Source: Isoetes taiwanensis
Taxonomy: Eukaryota; Streptophyta; Lycopodiopsida; Isoetales; Isoetaceae
DNA length: 64,000 bases
NCBI GenBank assembly: GCA_021234155.1
Contig: JAJEKV010000014.1
Coordinates: 4,483,563-4,547,562 of the forward strand
Reading direction: 5' to 3'
The position numbers were made by a program, and so were the translations under genes. Positions 32,923 through 45,917 of the stretch are shown one piece after another. Each line of letters starts with the position of its first letter. The stretch's first letter is position 1. The notes below the pieces were generated by a model, which made no database searches, was not told the DNA's origin, and saw only the letters and a program-made list of their open reading frames with translations.

Positions 32923-35370
32923 TTAACCAAGTTTCTCTATAACTGCATCAACAATTTCCTGTGTCTTACTTAGTCCACCCAGATCTTTTGTTCTATGTTT
33001 TCCCTCTTCAATAACACCCAAGACAGCATGCTCGAGACGATCAGCAAAAGCAGGAAATTGCAAGTGTCGCAAAAGCATGGCAGAAGATAGTAAGAGGGCT
33101 GTAGGATTTGCAGTCTTTTGGTGTACGAGTTTCTCATTTCCGACATTTCCTGCTGATGCACCCTGTTCAAAAATTGCATTTTCAGCACCCACATTACCTG
33201 GAAAAATTACACAACAAAATAGCAGTGAGCCAGCATGTGTATCAATTTCAACAGAAATAAAAAATCCAAATAGATGATAGTTATTAATTGGGAACCCATT
33301 CATCCAGATATGCACTATTAGGTTTGTCTCAATCTTACAAATTATTGCAGGTGAACAAATCTTATAAGGCAATCAAAACATGGAATTCGATGGAACGACA
33401 TAGAGTACTGTCACCAAACGAATAAATTTTTAGTCTATCGTATATGAATTGCTGAAAGTATGAGTGATGATCAGATACGTCCATTGCAGGTCATCTTTTT
33501 CTCATCGATCAAGAGCAATCCCCAAATCAAGGCCAATTAAAACTCGCAAAATGCCAGAAACTCTGAACATTTTATTATGTATATGGCCAGTTGTTTTTAG
33601 TTCTGATGTAGGATTCAAATGGGTAATCTGCTAAACTTAATCATAACCTTATATAGGAAAAAAAGCACATCAATAACAATACCTCCTGGCATAACTCCAG
33701 TACCGCCCGCAATACCTGCTGCTGTGTTTGCCACCAAATTTCCATATAGATTTGGGGTAACCTGGACCACAACCATACGACAAGAAAAAACTTTCTCACT
33801 AACTTTGATAAAACATCAGAAACAAAAGATAAGATAAGAAGTTCAACGCATCTGGGCTATATTTTATTGACATCTTAAGGAACAGAAAGCATGTTAATAA
33901 TTCACAGTGCCAATTTCTGATAAATTTTCAATCAACTTTGAATTTAACTTGTTAGATCTCAGTCTCATCATTATTATTGAAGCTTGGGCCAGGCATTATC
34001 AATCAATGACCTTGCAATGTCAACAAACAAAGGAGAACATCACAAAAGGCATCCACTGTGGTGTTTGTATAAATAATTTATAACGACATCAAATGAAATA
34101 CCTCCAAATCCCTCTGCTGATAAGATCATTTGCCTTCTATTTATAATCTCCCCTATTGGATCTCTTGCAATAATAGCAATGTATAGAACATTAAAAGGAA
34201 ACGGCTGATGTTTCGACCTATGGTAATGTTTCACCCAGTCTCCGTTTCTAAGTGAGGCTATATTTTAGAGTTTAACATAAACAAGTTTTTAGAAGGACCA
34301 TGTCCTAAATGCCCTTAGCCAGAAGCTCTTCAATATGATGGTTTGTATATACTTAGTCTCTCTGCTCATTTCATCAGAAGACAAATTGTAAAGTTTTAGC
34401 AAGCTATAGCGTGAGAAATTCTTACCATGACATCAAACTGCTGCGGCCGAGAAACAAGCTGCATACAACAATTATCGACAATAACCTCATTATACTTGAT
34501 TCCAGGATACTTCTTAGCAATCTCGCGACAGGATTCCAAAAATAAACCATCAGCAAGCTTCATAATGTTTGCTTTATGCACAGCCGTCACCGTCTTCCTA
34601 TTGTTTAAGTATGCGTATTCAAATGCATACTTTGCAATACGCTCTGAACAAAACTTCGTTATCACCTAAACAAGCCAAAGGAAAGATGGAAGCACAGCAA
34701 GATCAATGGTCAAGCATGTGAAATTTTGATCTCTAAATTAAAAGAGACTTTAGAACCTGAAATAGATGACCAACCAGCACGTTGCATATACAGAAGATAA
34801 ATTACAACCTAGATTCTATGAAGATAAAAATAAACAATGGCAGCATTGGTATAAGAAGAAAAGCACCTTAAGGCTTTCTACAACGCCAGGGACTACTTCA
34901 TGCTCCAAACCAGAGTACTCCCCCTCTGTATTCTCCCGAATGACCACAATATTCACATTATCATGGCGAGTTTTCAAACCAGGAAGATTGAAGCAATGAA
35001 CAAGAGAAGCGAACAAATCCAATTCCTTTCTCAACTGGACATTGAGAGAACTGACACCACCTCCAACTGGGGTAGCCAAACCACCTTTAAGGCATACCTT
35101 ATTCTTCTTGATAGAATCAATAACTTCGTCAGGAACCCTATCCATTTTTCCACTAACTTCATATGTTTCAAAATAAAGAGGGGCGTGCATAGCCTTCATA
35201 ACCTGGACAACTGCACTTGTTACAAGAGGTCCAATTCCGTCCCCTGGGATCAATGTCACGGGTCTGGGTGCGCCATCCCCTGGCCTGGGCATGTAAGTGA
35301 TGTTTCGGCATCCCGATCCAAACCCTAATTTCTGGATCAGGCGTTTGCTGGCAATTCTGGCAGAACCCAT
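32923..35370 (-). CDS. IDH: Mitochondrial NAD-dependent isocitrate dehydrogenase subunit, four exons
   Basis: Exons on the minus strand: 34867-35370, 34426-34665, 33683-33761 and 32923-33197. All introns are GT-AG and phases join cleanly (0, 0, 1) to give 365 residues, close to the 367 of Arabidopsis IDH1. The N terminus is basic ([10 protein letters not shown]), a mitochondrial presequence, followed by [20 protein letters not shown]. The middle carries [52 protein letters not shown] and DNCCMQLV; the end carries [19 protein letters not shown] and RTKDLGG. It is one subunit of the heteromeric TCA-cycle enzyme converting isocitrate, with NAD+, to 2-oxoglutarate and CO2. Sequence resembles the regulatory-type subunits best. 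Intact, with no premature stop; the best-preserved gene in the window. Confidence 0.95.
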
Positions 35371-36559
35371 TACTCTGTTAGGGCTAATATATCAGCAGGC
35401 AAGATCGGCAATGCGATCCATTGCGCTTGGATCGGTGCCCTTTCTCTCCGCCGGACTCTGAATTGAACTGGTTTGGTTGACTTGATTCGTTTTGTTTAAA
35501 AGTTCCTTTTAAATTTGAGACAGTTCCAAACCTTCTAAACTTACAATGGATCTTGTTGCCATTAAATTTCCCTATTTAAATTGCTCCCTCGGTGGTGCCG
35601 AAGAAAATTTTAGACCTATAGGAAGCCACGGATAGATTTACCCTAGTTTGGATCTAATCACCAAAAAATCCCTCAGGATTCCACAGTCAAGTGTGCAGTC
35701 AAATGCCTACTGTGCAATTTGGGGCCATTTCTCAGCCAGAATGGAGCTCTCTCACCATGGAGGCACTTGTTGCTTCCCCCTGTGCCTCTAATCTGGCCAA
35801 TCTCGGCTTGCATGGAAGTGGAGCCATTTGATTCCGTGGAGAAACAAGGGAAAAAGATTCACCCAAAAAAAAAACCCTTAAAATTCATATAAAAGGGTCA
35901 GGATTTCTGAACCGTTACTGCATAGCAAGAAGGGATTCCAGAGTCTGGAAAAGCATATCCAGGATCCCCAAACCAGGGTAAGAGTATGTCGTGCCCCTAT
36001 AGAGGGACAAGGCCACCTTCATTGGTTTCAAACTTGTGAGGTTGGACTCGCTATTAATGCCCAACATTTCACAATGGCATGTATTATTATCAGTTCGAAA
36101 CAGTGGAAAGTTGTCACATACAACATTTAAATTGGTATCGACAATACAGGCTCCGTTTTTTTTGAATGCATAATCTTTAAAATATTGTGATTACAGGTTC
36201 GTTATGTGAACATGAAATTAATGAACTTCTAAACTGTTGAAAATAAGATGAGGCAATGATAACTACTCCTAAACTTGTGATAATACGAGGAAGCAATGAT
36301 ACTACTAAACCTTTCAATTGGTTTCTAATGTCTAGAAGGAGCGTCAACTGGAATAGGTTATGTATCATTTCGGAATTGTGCAAAAAATGTCGTGTATGTC
36401 AACATTTGAATTGGTATAGACAATATTGCCTTTTCCCCCCTTGTTTCTTTTTTTATTTGATGCATAATCTTTACAACATTGTGAGTTGCAGGACTATTAC
36501 GCTAACATGAAATTATCATGAACCTACGCGAAAACAAGGAAAAATACGCAAGAAACATG
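35371..36559. other. Upstream region of IDH, nothing else recognised
   Basis: The first few hundred bases should hold the IDH promoter and leader; no specific motif is claimed. The remainder is AT-rich without coding signal. Confidence 0.4.
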
Positions 36560-39500
36560 CAAAGAATAAGCTGATATACTTCATAGATCAGAGCGTATAC
36601 AAGGCTTCAGCTAGAAGGGTCAAGACTGGCATTGAACCGGAATGGTTCGACAAGAATGAGAGTCCTCTATATATACCTAAACCAATGGTTGAGATCGCAC
36701 CACTCCAATGGCTGAGATATGTCAAGTGTCCTACATGCACCGAGGTTCTGAAATGTTCCAAAACATGCTGGAAACGGAGACATGCATATGAAAAGATGCA
36801 AGGTAATATCTTTAAGGAATGTAGGTAGTGACAAGTCTGTGGAGCTAGAGCCGGAGTATTCGGATTTGGCTTATCCGAATAATGTCGGTGAAACTCTGCA
36901 ATTTCCACAAGAGCATTAGATAGATTTTTGGCAATTTGGAGAATATCCTTCCTAATCGACCAAATAATAAAGAGTGGCGTTGTAGGAACTTGGCGTCTAA
37001 AATTTCTCGAACTTCGAATTCCTCATGATCATCAATTTCCACTGGTAGAGGGTGGCAAAGGAATTCGTCATACCGTCTCCATCCCACGATGGTGACGAGT
37101 GTGTTGAGCTTGAGCGGGAGTATTCAAACTTAGCTTATCCGGGTAACGTCAGTAGAATTCTGCAATTTCCTGAGAAGCATTAGACAGTTTCTCGACAGGT
37201 TCTTATATTCGATCATTTGGAGAATATCCTTTCCAACCGACCAAATAATAAAGATGGTGTCGCAGGAACATGGAGTCTAAAATTTCTCGCATTTCAAATT
37301 CCTCATGAACATCAATTTCTACTAGTGGAGGCTGCAGAGGAATTCGATTTGGAAAGGGACTAAGCATGTAGGGCTCCAATAGCGAAACCTGAAATATTGG
37401 ATGTAGTCAAATAGTTAGAGGGAGCTCGAGCCAAAATGCAATATTTCACAGATCTGAGACGTGATTCAGTAAGAACCAAGGCAACGATAGTCAAGCTTGT
37501 TGCATGGACGTGAGGTAGGAAGGTCCCTACGCAGAAACTAAACAAGATCACTAACGTGAAATGTAGGAGCCTTCTAACGATGTAAATTTGAGTAATGCCG
37601 ATAGCGTTCTTACACCCGAAGAAAATGAAGTTGAAGATTTAATTGAAGAGTCTGGAGTTTCTCAAACCCAGACTCGGCACTAGAATTGACAATTATATCC
37701 ACGATAAGAAAAAACCAATGGAGATGTTGATCTGAGTTCAGAAAGAATAGAGTCTGGCTCATGGAAGCATATACTGAGTTATTTTAAGCAAACTCAATGA
37801 ATGGAAGCCAATTGACCCAATTATCGTGCCAGTAACTAATAAAGCACTTCAAAAATTATTCTAGTCTGATTGGTGCGGTCTACTTGCCCATTCCTTTATC
37901 TAGAAGTAAACGAGTGGTCAACATGTAATAGTTTCAAAAGGTTCACTGTCACTAACGATAGTGTTTGATAATCTATGAAGTCTGACTACTTCACGAAGAA
38001 AAACATCAGTTGTTCTCTCACTGGTGATGGTGACATTGCCGTTATGAACTTACGCAAAAAAAAAAAAAAAAAAAAAGGGGAAATGTGGGAGGGATATGCA
38101 AAGATTGTGCTAGAACATTGGGAATACTTTATAGATGAAAGCAAAATACAAGGGCTTGAGCTAGAAGGCTTAAGATTGGCATTGAACTTGAATGGTTCAA
38201 CAAGAATGAGACCCCTCTATATATACCTAGACCGAGTGTTCGCACATGCACCTAGGTTATGCAATGTTCCAGAACCTCCTGGAAACTGGTACGCCTATAA
38301 AGAAGCTGCAAGGTAATATCCTCAAGGAATATAAGTAGTTTAATTGAAAAAGATATGAGTTGGCAAGGGTATCTATTTAGAAATTGCAAGTTCGAATTTG
38401 CCTCATGCAATTACCCTTTTGTATTCGTGTGATGACCATTTTTGTACATATGAGTATAATACTCATATGGTTGTCACACCATTCCCCTCCAACGACAATG
38501 ACGAGTTTGTGGAGTTAGCTGAGGTACTCGGACTTGGCTTATCAGTGGGGTAACGTCGGTGAAACTTTGCAATTTTCTCATAAGCATTAGAAAATTCTCG
38601 ACTTTTCTAGGTTGGATCACTTGGAGAATATCCTTTTTAATCGACCAGATAATAAAGGCGACGCTGTAGGAATTCCTATGATCATCAACTTCTACTAGTG
38701 GAGATGGCGAAGGAATTCGATCTGCGAAGGGATTATGCATGTACGGCTCCAAATAGCACAACATAAAATATTGAATGTACCCAAATAGTTGGAAAGAGCT
38801 CGAGCTGAAATGCAACATCATTTATCTGAGTCGTGATCCAATAAGGACCAATGTGACAATAGTCAAACTTGTTGCATAGATGAGAGGTAGGAAGGCCCCT
38901 TACACAGGAGACAGACAAGATCGTCAACATGAAATGTAGGAGCCTTCTGACGATGTCAATCCACATAATGTCAATAGCATTCTTGAGCCCAGAGAAGGTG
39001 GTGTTGAAAAAATGGCGTCTGATCCCTAGAAGTATGAACTGAGTTATTATAAACGAACTCAGCAAATAGAACTCAATCATTCTGCTGATAACGAAAAAGT
39101 GCCTCAAATATTGTTCTAAGGTCTGATTGGTGCACTTATCTTGTCCATTACTTTCTGGATGATGACCAGAAGTCAATAAATAGTCGACATGTAATAGCTT
39201 CAAATGTTGCTTCAAAAAATGCTCCAAAAGTACTCCCATAAACTCATGACAAACTGAGGTCCACGATCACTAATGATAGTATTTGACAATCCATGAAGTC
39301 TGACTACGAAGAAGAAAATCATGCGTTTCCTCGCTGATGATGTTGACATTGCAAGGAATAAAATGAGCCATCTTAGAGAAGCAATCAACAATGACCATGA
39401 TGGCATCATGACGTTGAGAGAGTGGCAACTCCGGAATAAAATCCACAGAAATACTCTTCCATGGTCCATCTAAAACAACCATCGGCTGAAGAAGACCATA

Positions 39501-40410
39501 AGGAAGATGTGTCGAGACCTTTGCTCGACAGCAGGTATCGCAGGATCGAATAAAAACTTCTGACAAAGTGGCAAAGCCCAGATCACCAATATGCTCGCCT
39601 AATAAGTTCAAGAGTCTTGGCTACTCCAAAAGTGTCTGGCCAGAGGTGAGTCCTTGCAAGCTTGGAGAACTCGGAGCCTAGAAGCACCATTTGAAATATA
39701 TAGAAGTCCATTACAAAATATAAATCCATTTTGAACATCAAAACAACCACAGTCCAACTCTATTTGCCCAAAAGTTGATGATGGACCAAGATGTGAAAAT
39801 AGAACTTGATCCAAAGGATCAGAGGAGAGAGATACCTGAATAACTTCAACAAAGATATATCATGAAGACTCTCGAACAAAGTGGTGGCCATAAACTGGAA
39901 GCAATCAGGCGCTATAATAACCTGTGATTGCTAATCAAATGAGGGATCACTCGGCTTGAGCTCAAGGTAAGAGCGTCAAGAGAAAGCATCAGGATTCTTT
40001 TGGAGGAATTCAGGATGGTACTTGATCACAAAATTAATGGGGGATAATAGTTATATATGCTAGTGGACTTGGCAATGGTTGAACACTCGAGCAGACTAAA
40101 AATATTCCAGATTTTGATCCTATGGCCTTATGAGGAGGTCTTTCCAGGAAATGTCTCCATTCCTCAAAAGAATTAACTATTGCCAAAAGCTCCGAGTCAT
40201 AAATTGGATAGTCGAGGTTGGAACTTAAAGTGGTAGGCGATCGTATACAGTTTGTAACAGGATACTGCCAAGAGCAAAATCAGAAGTATCTGCTTCGATA
40301 ACATATGGGCAGTTGGCAAGGTCAGGCATGGCAACAAAAGATAAGCTGCCAAGGCTTTAGGAATTCATCGAAGGAATTGTTCTACAGCTAAGAAGCATCA
40401 TGTTGCAATT
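36560..40410 (-). mobile_element. Decayed Ty3/gypsy chromovirus remnant
   Basis: From 40410 down on the minus strand: RNase H traces (ANCPYVIEADTSDFALGSIL; EEWRHFLERPPHKAIGS), the integrase zinc-binding region (FIFCNGLLYI, LRVLQACKDSPLARHFW; 39814-39610), the integrase core (SVDFIPELPLS, DCFSKMAHFIPC; TIISDRGPQFV; SGHHPESNGQ), and repeated chromodomain tails. Frames are broken throughout and RT is absent. LTR-like pieces at 38084-38473 and 36560-36830 share long blocks. A polypurine tract (element strand GGAGGGGAATGG) abuts TGTGACA at about 38474. Confidence 0.8.
36588..37087 (-). pseudogene. Duplicated gypsy integrase tail with chromodomain
   Basis: The minus-strand frame reads EIDDHEEFEVREILDAKFLQ at its start, the typical entry of a chromovirus chromodomain, and ends with AEFHRHYSDKPNP. 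Partial second and third copies of the same segment lie at about 37090-37360 and 38474-38740, so the 3' end of this element is present three times. Confidence 0.6.
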
Positions 40411-41966
40411 TGTAATAAAAACGCATTATGGGCTCTTGGGGAAGAAGAAGAAAAGAAAGGATTTCACGAGTCAATAAGTGATTGAAAAAGTTGTGGATTA
40501 TGGGACTAACTACTCTAGAGTTTCTCCTAACTTCAAGGATGTTAGATCTAGTAGAGGAAACATCCAATACATTACCTTTATGATGTACTTGGGGATAAAC
40601 CCATTTAATTGTTTTGGAAACATGGTCTATGGTTTCAGGAATTGTCATTTTTACATAAATATCAAATCCCACTGGAACCCCCTGTTATTGTGCTATATAT
40701 TAAAGTGTAAATCAACAATTTCCAAGTCAATAGGTGCTAAGACAACAACTACTAAGTCAATAAGGGTCAAGTCATAGTCATAATGCTCCATCTTGTCAAA
40801 CCAACAATTACCAAGTCAACAAGTGCAAAGTCAACATGCAAATGCCTATTGGAACATTAAGGCATATTGTCACAACATGTTTGTTTAAGTGTAGATTAAC
40901 AATTTCTAAGTCATCAAGTGCAAATTACCCCTAGGCAAAAGTTTGACTTTCATTGACCCAATTTTGACTTTTTGTTATAACTTCAATTTACGCTAACAAA
41001 TTCTATTCGAATGGTACAATATATTCTAGTCAACAACATGTTTGATAAAGTGTAAGTCAACAATTACCAAGTCAACAGATACCACATGCAAATGCCTATT
41101 GTAACATACAAGGCATGTTTTGTAAAGTGTAAGCATGGAATTGTTGTTGTACCATTCAACAACAGTTGTACCAATGTTTATATTTAATTGAGATTTTTAT
41201 CTTTCAAAAAAAAAAAGTTATTTTGCTTAAAGAAAAAAAATGATGGTCATTGCAAGTTATTTGTATTTCACTTACAAAAAAGAATAATGGTCATTTCAAC
41301 TTATTTCACTTCACTTCCTATCTAACTTAATCATATCACCTAAGATTCTAATGGTACTAAAAATTGCTCTCTCCTTTTTTTTGAAGGATAAAATGGTACT
41401 AAAAATCCTAAAATTCTAGCCTATGAAATTTAATTTTAGCCAGCCTTTATATGATGGTCGTGGAGAAGCTTATCCCTCCACTTTTGCCAATTGATTCAGC
41501 ATAATGCTGAAGCACTTGCACTCCAGCTCCCTTGCTCCAGTAGAACAATTGAATGTTGAAAAAAAGGACCAACTCCATTAGCTCAGCATGCCCTTGGGGG
41601 AGCTATTCGCGATGCAAGAATTGGTTCATGGAAACTCCAACAGGTTGAAGAACAACAACAGACTGAAAAAGAACAGGCTATTTTCGAGGATGCTTCTAAT
41701 TATTCTGTTTGCCAGAGGATGGGAACTTAGCAGGGAAGAGAGTCAAGGAATAGATTCTGATAAGGAGTATTCAGAGGCCCAGCCTATTTTGGTCGAATCT
41801 AGCATGGAAGCTGAAGAATTGGGTAGCTTTATTTTCTAGTATTCTGAATTTTTTCTACAGGTGCAGGCATTGAGACGTGAGGTAGAGACTAGTTTTTTAT
41901 ATAAAGTTTTTTTTTTTCTTTGTGTGTACAGGCAAGACCCGTTTTATTGTGTAAACTCGAGGTCTT
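40411..41966. other. Non-coding, nothing recognised
   Basis: AT-rich, with repeated words such as AAGTCAACAA and ACCAAGTCAAC between 40700 and 41110. An open frame at 41588-41839 looks charged and soluble but has no recognisable relatives and no clear splice context. Confidence 0.4.
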
Positions 41967-42093
41967 GTGCCTTTTTTATCCAGACCACCGTGCCTTCTAT
42001 TTAATCCAGGCCTTGTGCCTTTTGTTTAATCCAAGCCACTGAGCCTTTTTTAATCCAGGCCACCGTGCCTTCTTTAATCCAGGCCACTATGAA
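41967..42093. repeat. Short tandem repeat (AATCCAGGCCACCGTGCCTT)
   Basis: About five degenerate copies of a 25-30 bp unit built on TTTAATCCAGGCCACCGTGC. Confidence 0.85.
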
Positions 42094-42599
42094 TGTAATG
42101 GTGAAGACATATAGAGACTCAATATTCCATCAAAACCTTAGGCGAACTCGTATTTTATATTTCAAAATCATAGGTGCCCCCAATCATAAATGACCATAAG
42201 CAAAACGAGAGGTGACCAGAGGCTCCAATATATGACCTGGGCCATAGGATTGATGGATCCGATGACTGTGGTAGTCCAGGGTGCACCTCATTTAGAATAT
42301 ATTGTATCATTTGAATAAATTTTGTTAGTGTAAATTGAAGTTGTAGAAATGCTAATTTTTTTTAGCCATGTTTGAAAAAGAATTTATAGGATAGGAACAC
42401 ATAACACATATGTATGATATTGTGGCTTGCATTTCATTATGCGGCCACAACACAATCACACTACACATTCTCTAATAATTACTCAAATAACTCGAGACCA
42501 TTATATATAAAGGGCTTTCATTTTTGTTACCAATGCATGTGGGATATTTGAGCCCTTATAACCTAAAACATAGCGCTCAATAAAAAAAAGGAATAGTGC
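42094..42599. other. Non-coding, nothing recognised
   Basis: No ORF or repeat family supported. Confidence 0.4.
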
Positions 42600-43062
42600 T
42601 CAACAAAAAAGAGTGTGGACGAAGATTACATGTTGAGCGGTGATGACAATCTGGCCTGCAACGAAGATTACAGGCCATAAAGCCATAATTTTTCAGCATC
42701 TAACCTCTATCCATACTCTTCAATGAAACAACAAAAAACTATTTATATATGCGAACAAATTTTATAATCTATGCATGTGGGATATTGCTCCTTCCGTGTT
42801 CAGTTTCTGCTAGGTTTCATTAAATTACAAAAAAATAGAAAAAGAGTGTGGAAGAGGATCACATGTTGGAAGCTGACGACGTTTGCAGGCCAGAATGTCA
42901 TCACTTTCTGGCACCTAACCTTCTACCCATACTTTTCAATGTAACAACCGAAAAAGTATTTATATATGCGAATGATTTTTGTAATCTATGCATGTGGAAT
43001 ATTTCTCTGTCTCGCACTCTGCTCAAACGAAGAAATTTCAGAGAATTAGAAAGCTCTTTAAG
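42600..43062. repeat. Diverged tandem duplication of about 230 bp
   Basis: AAAGAGTGTGGA(C/A)GA..GAT(T/C)ACATGTTG begins copies near 42608 and 42842, and ATATATGCGAA with AATCTATGCATGTGG recurs near 42745 and 42963. Confidence 0.75.
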
Positions 43063-43521
43063 TGTTTGTGATGTTGATAACCACCAAACTACAATAAAAA
43101 TGAATATAATAAAAATACATACAATAGTTTAGGACAAGTCCATGGCCTTCAATACCTTCAAAACTTTTGTGCTCTTTTCATTATACTGATTTGCTCTTTT
43201 CATCATATTGATTTTGAAAATGCACAAACCTTTGTAGATAAGCAATTACGTTCCACTTATAAAATTAGCTTCTCCAAATAAGGTAGTATAGTCTTCAACA
43301 GGTAATCACCGTCATTTATATCAGGCATGAAGGACCTTAGTGTGATGCAGGAACTTGCATTATTCTTAAAATTCACATACCTCTAAGGATCAATCAGCAA
43401 TTTTGCCTGATGCTAAATTCACGACACTTCTCAAAAATGTTTGATAGTTTTTTAATGTGGCAAGGAGTTCCTTTATTCACTTTCAAAGGGTGCTCCATCC
43501 ATTTGAAAAGGAACTTATCCA

Positions 43522-45465
43522 CTAAGGCCTGAGGAATGAAAGACCTGAGGCAGTTAACCACTGAGTGATTAGAAGACTATGTCCAACAGCGAAGTGTTCG
43601 GTGACGAAATTCATGAACTGCACTGCCCCTGGCCTAATAACAAGAACCTCTTTTCTTGAAGGATGAAGTTGGACACCATCCACCACATCAGGTACTGCTT
43701 TAGCCTTTTTGAAAACCTTATACAGGAAGTCTTCAAGCTCAATAACCAAAAGTTTCTTGCCAACAACACTAACACTGTACAATGACAACTATTAGAGAAA
43801 TTATACTAGTACAACTGACAGAAAGAAATACAATAGAATCACCTTAATTTCTTACTTATTGATTTGGATGGAGCTCGTTTGTTGGAGGAAACCTGCTTGG
43901 AATTATTCTTAGAAGGAGTATTTTCAACTGATGCCAAATCAGTTTCTTCCTCTATAATTAGTTATTCTAAAATTTTTGTATGTTTATCCAATTTGAAAAC
44001 ATAATCATCTATTTTTTTCAATGCTAATTTTGTTAAACATGACAACCGTAGACTCTAAAATATCCAAACTTGAGCCTGAGTCATTCAAATTATCAAACTA
44101 AATAAATACATATAGTAGAAAAGCCAAACTAGTTATACTTCACAAGAATAACTTACTCTTCAATCTTTTACAACTGTTAGTTTGTTCAACATTGTCTCTC
44201 TTCATGCTTGGGCTTGTGGAAGATAATAAAGTGCAATCTTCAATGGATTGCATAATTATATCAGACTCCTTCAAGTCAGTAGGCATGCTTAATGATGGAG
44301 CTGGGCTCTTTCCAATGCACTATACTGCACTATAATCCAGATTCCTCGCAGATCTACATGGAAGTCCAACAGACCTGAACCAATTATGAGGTATCTAGTT
44401 CTCACAAAAAGGACAAGTTGATCTCTTTGAGAAATATATATAAGCGCAAATTAAATGGAAATTGTGCATACAATGTGCAATGATGGCTGAGATACAAGGT
44501 GGATCATAGACGCATCTACAGTAAGAACAACTTTGTAGGCTTGCAAATGCTATTGGAGAGCATTTTGTTGCTCCCAAATGAAAAGTTGAGTTGCATTCCA
44601 GACATCTTACTCATAGATGAGGCTATTTCTTTCAACTTCTCAAGCCTTGGTTGAAGTCCATGTTCATCGTCTTCTGCTTGTATAAAAAATAAAAAGAATG
44701 ATCATTGCAAAAAGAAAAAGTATTAAGCACTGTGTAATTGCAATGGCCATTAGCAATTACCCTTTGTGAATTACATCCATACTCTTGTATGTTGTTGTAG
44801 CCTCCAAAGTTCCTTTTCCTTGGTAATCAACATTGATGACAAGAATGTAATGACACTGCTGGAGTGCTCACACCTCGCCTTTGCTGTATTAATCTGTTGT
44901 TTTGCAGCATCCACCTCGTAACTATACTTCTTCCACACCTTCCTTTTTTCCTTCACTTTAGTGGCTGTACTTTTAACTCTATCATTCAAGTCATTTTTTC
45001 GCTTATCTAACTCAGCAATCAAGGGATTGATGATAGAATAGTCCACTATATAACCAACAACGTTTGCGTGAGGAAGCAAGCATTCATATTCATCTTCTTC
45101 CTCAACCTTTGCTGTGACACTTTTCTTCTTTTTAATCAAAAATGAATGCCAATTAATTTTTTATCCTCTCACATGCAAAGCGAATGCCCGTGCAAAAAGC
45201 TTCTCAATCTCTCTAACACACTTCTTTGGTAGCATCTTATGTAGATGTTCATAAACTGGTCCACAAATAGCGGACTCATTCGACTAGACTTATAAATTTG
45301 CTCGCTATCCGCCAGTTTTACACTGCCAAATATTTTGCTTATCACATCTGCCTTTCTTACATCCGAAGAGATCATGCCTTCAGAAGGCAACACATGTATG
45401 TCAAACATCCTCCTTGCTTCTTCTTCGTTTATGGTCACCTTAGGTTGAGTTTTCTTTGTTGCCAT
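43522..45465 (-). CDS. Multi-exon gene with coiled coil, RING-like zinc finger and FCP1/NLI-like domain
   Basis: Approximate exons from 45465 down. 45465-45170 starts MATKKTQPKV. 45139-44790 is Lys/Glu-rich and coiled-coil prone (ELDKRKNDLNDRVKSTATKV). 44680-44330 carries a double zinc-binding block: CLEC..., then CSYC, C.H..H..C and CPFC, RING-H2 order. 44318-44160 is Ser-rich (SPAPSLSMPTDL). Next are 44098-43990 and about 43952-43852, then 43774-43522, which resembles an FCP1/NLI-type phosphatase start (KKLLVIELEDFL, VLVIRPGAVQFMNFV). The junction 43852/43774 joins in phase. The phosphatase DxDx signature is altered (IELED), so catalysis is doubtful. TAG at 44395 interrupts CPFCEN|IPHNWF where CAG would restore the frame, and one frame change lies near 44605. 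No named family recognised; possibly a chromatin or ubiquitin regulator, possibly a pseudogene. Confidence 0.5.
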
Positions 45466-45912
45466 TCTATCCCTGCAACATCTTTGAAATTATATATCAG
45501 TGGAAGTTTTTCATTTGTCTGCACAAACTAAACCATCCGAATCATAGCACTAAGTACACTAAATCAAGAAGTGGGCATTCCATATCTGCATAGTCTGCTG
45601 AGTGGTCTGGAAACGTAGATGTCATCTGGTCTTCAAAGGTTTGCATACCCCTTGCAGACAGGGATGACTTTAAGGTCGACAGGATGATTTCGATAAAATG
45701 ACAAGTTTTCTGCCTCCTGAAACAGTGCCTGCTTTTCTCTCCTCTGAGTGTTCTTTCGTGGGAGGGAGTGTTAGTCCTATGTCACCAGGCACTGGACTAT
45801 TTCTAAGAACAACATAGGTCAAAGGCAAGGGTCAAGGTCAAGCATCAGGTAGCAGGCCCATGCCCCTGCAGAAGCCCATGCAGAAACCCATGCCCCCGTC
45901 AAAGAACAGGTC
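45466..45912. other. Left flank of the chromovirus, possible coding remnant
   Basis: Plus strand near 45698-45825 has an open frame beginning MTSFLPPETVPAFLSSECSF, and 45840-45917 is a short Met/Pro/His/Ala repeat region (CCCATGC words). Together with 58974-59166 this looks like an interrupted locus, but no family is recognised. Confidence 0.35.
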
Positions 45913-45917
45913 AAGGC
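45913..45917. repeat. Target-site duplication AAGGC, left copy
   Basis: Identical to 58969-58973 on the other side of the element; 5 bp is the usual length for Ty3/gypsy integration. Confidence 0.85.

Noticed and set aside
38048-38070. Poly(A) run as a retrocopy tail
   Set aside because: It sits in LTR-flanking gypsy debris with no processed gene next to it.
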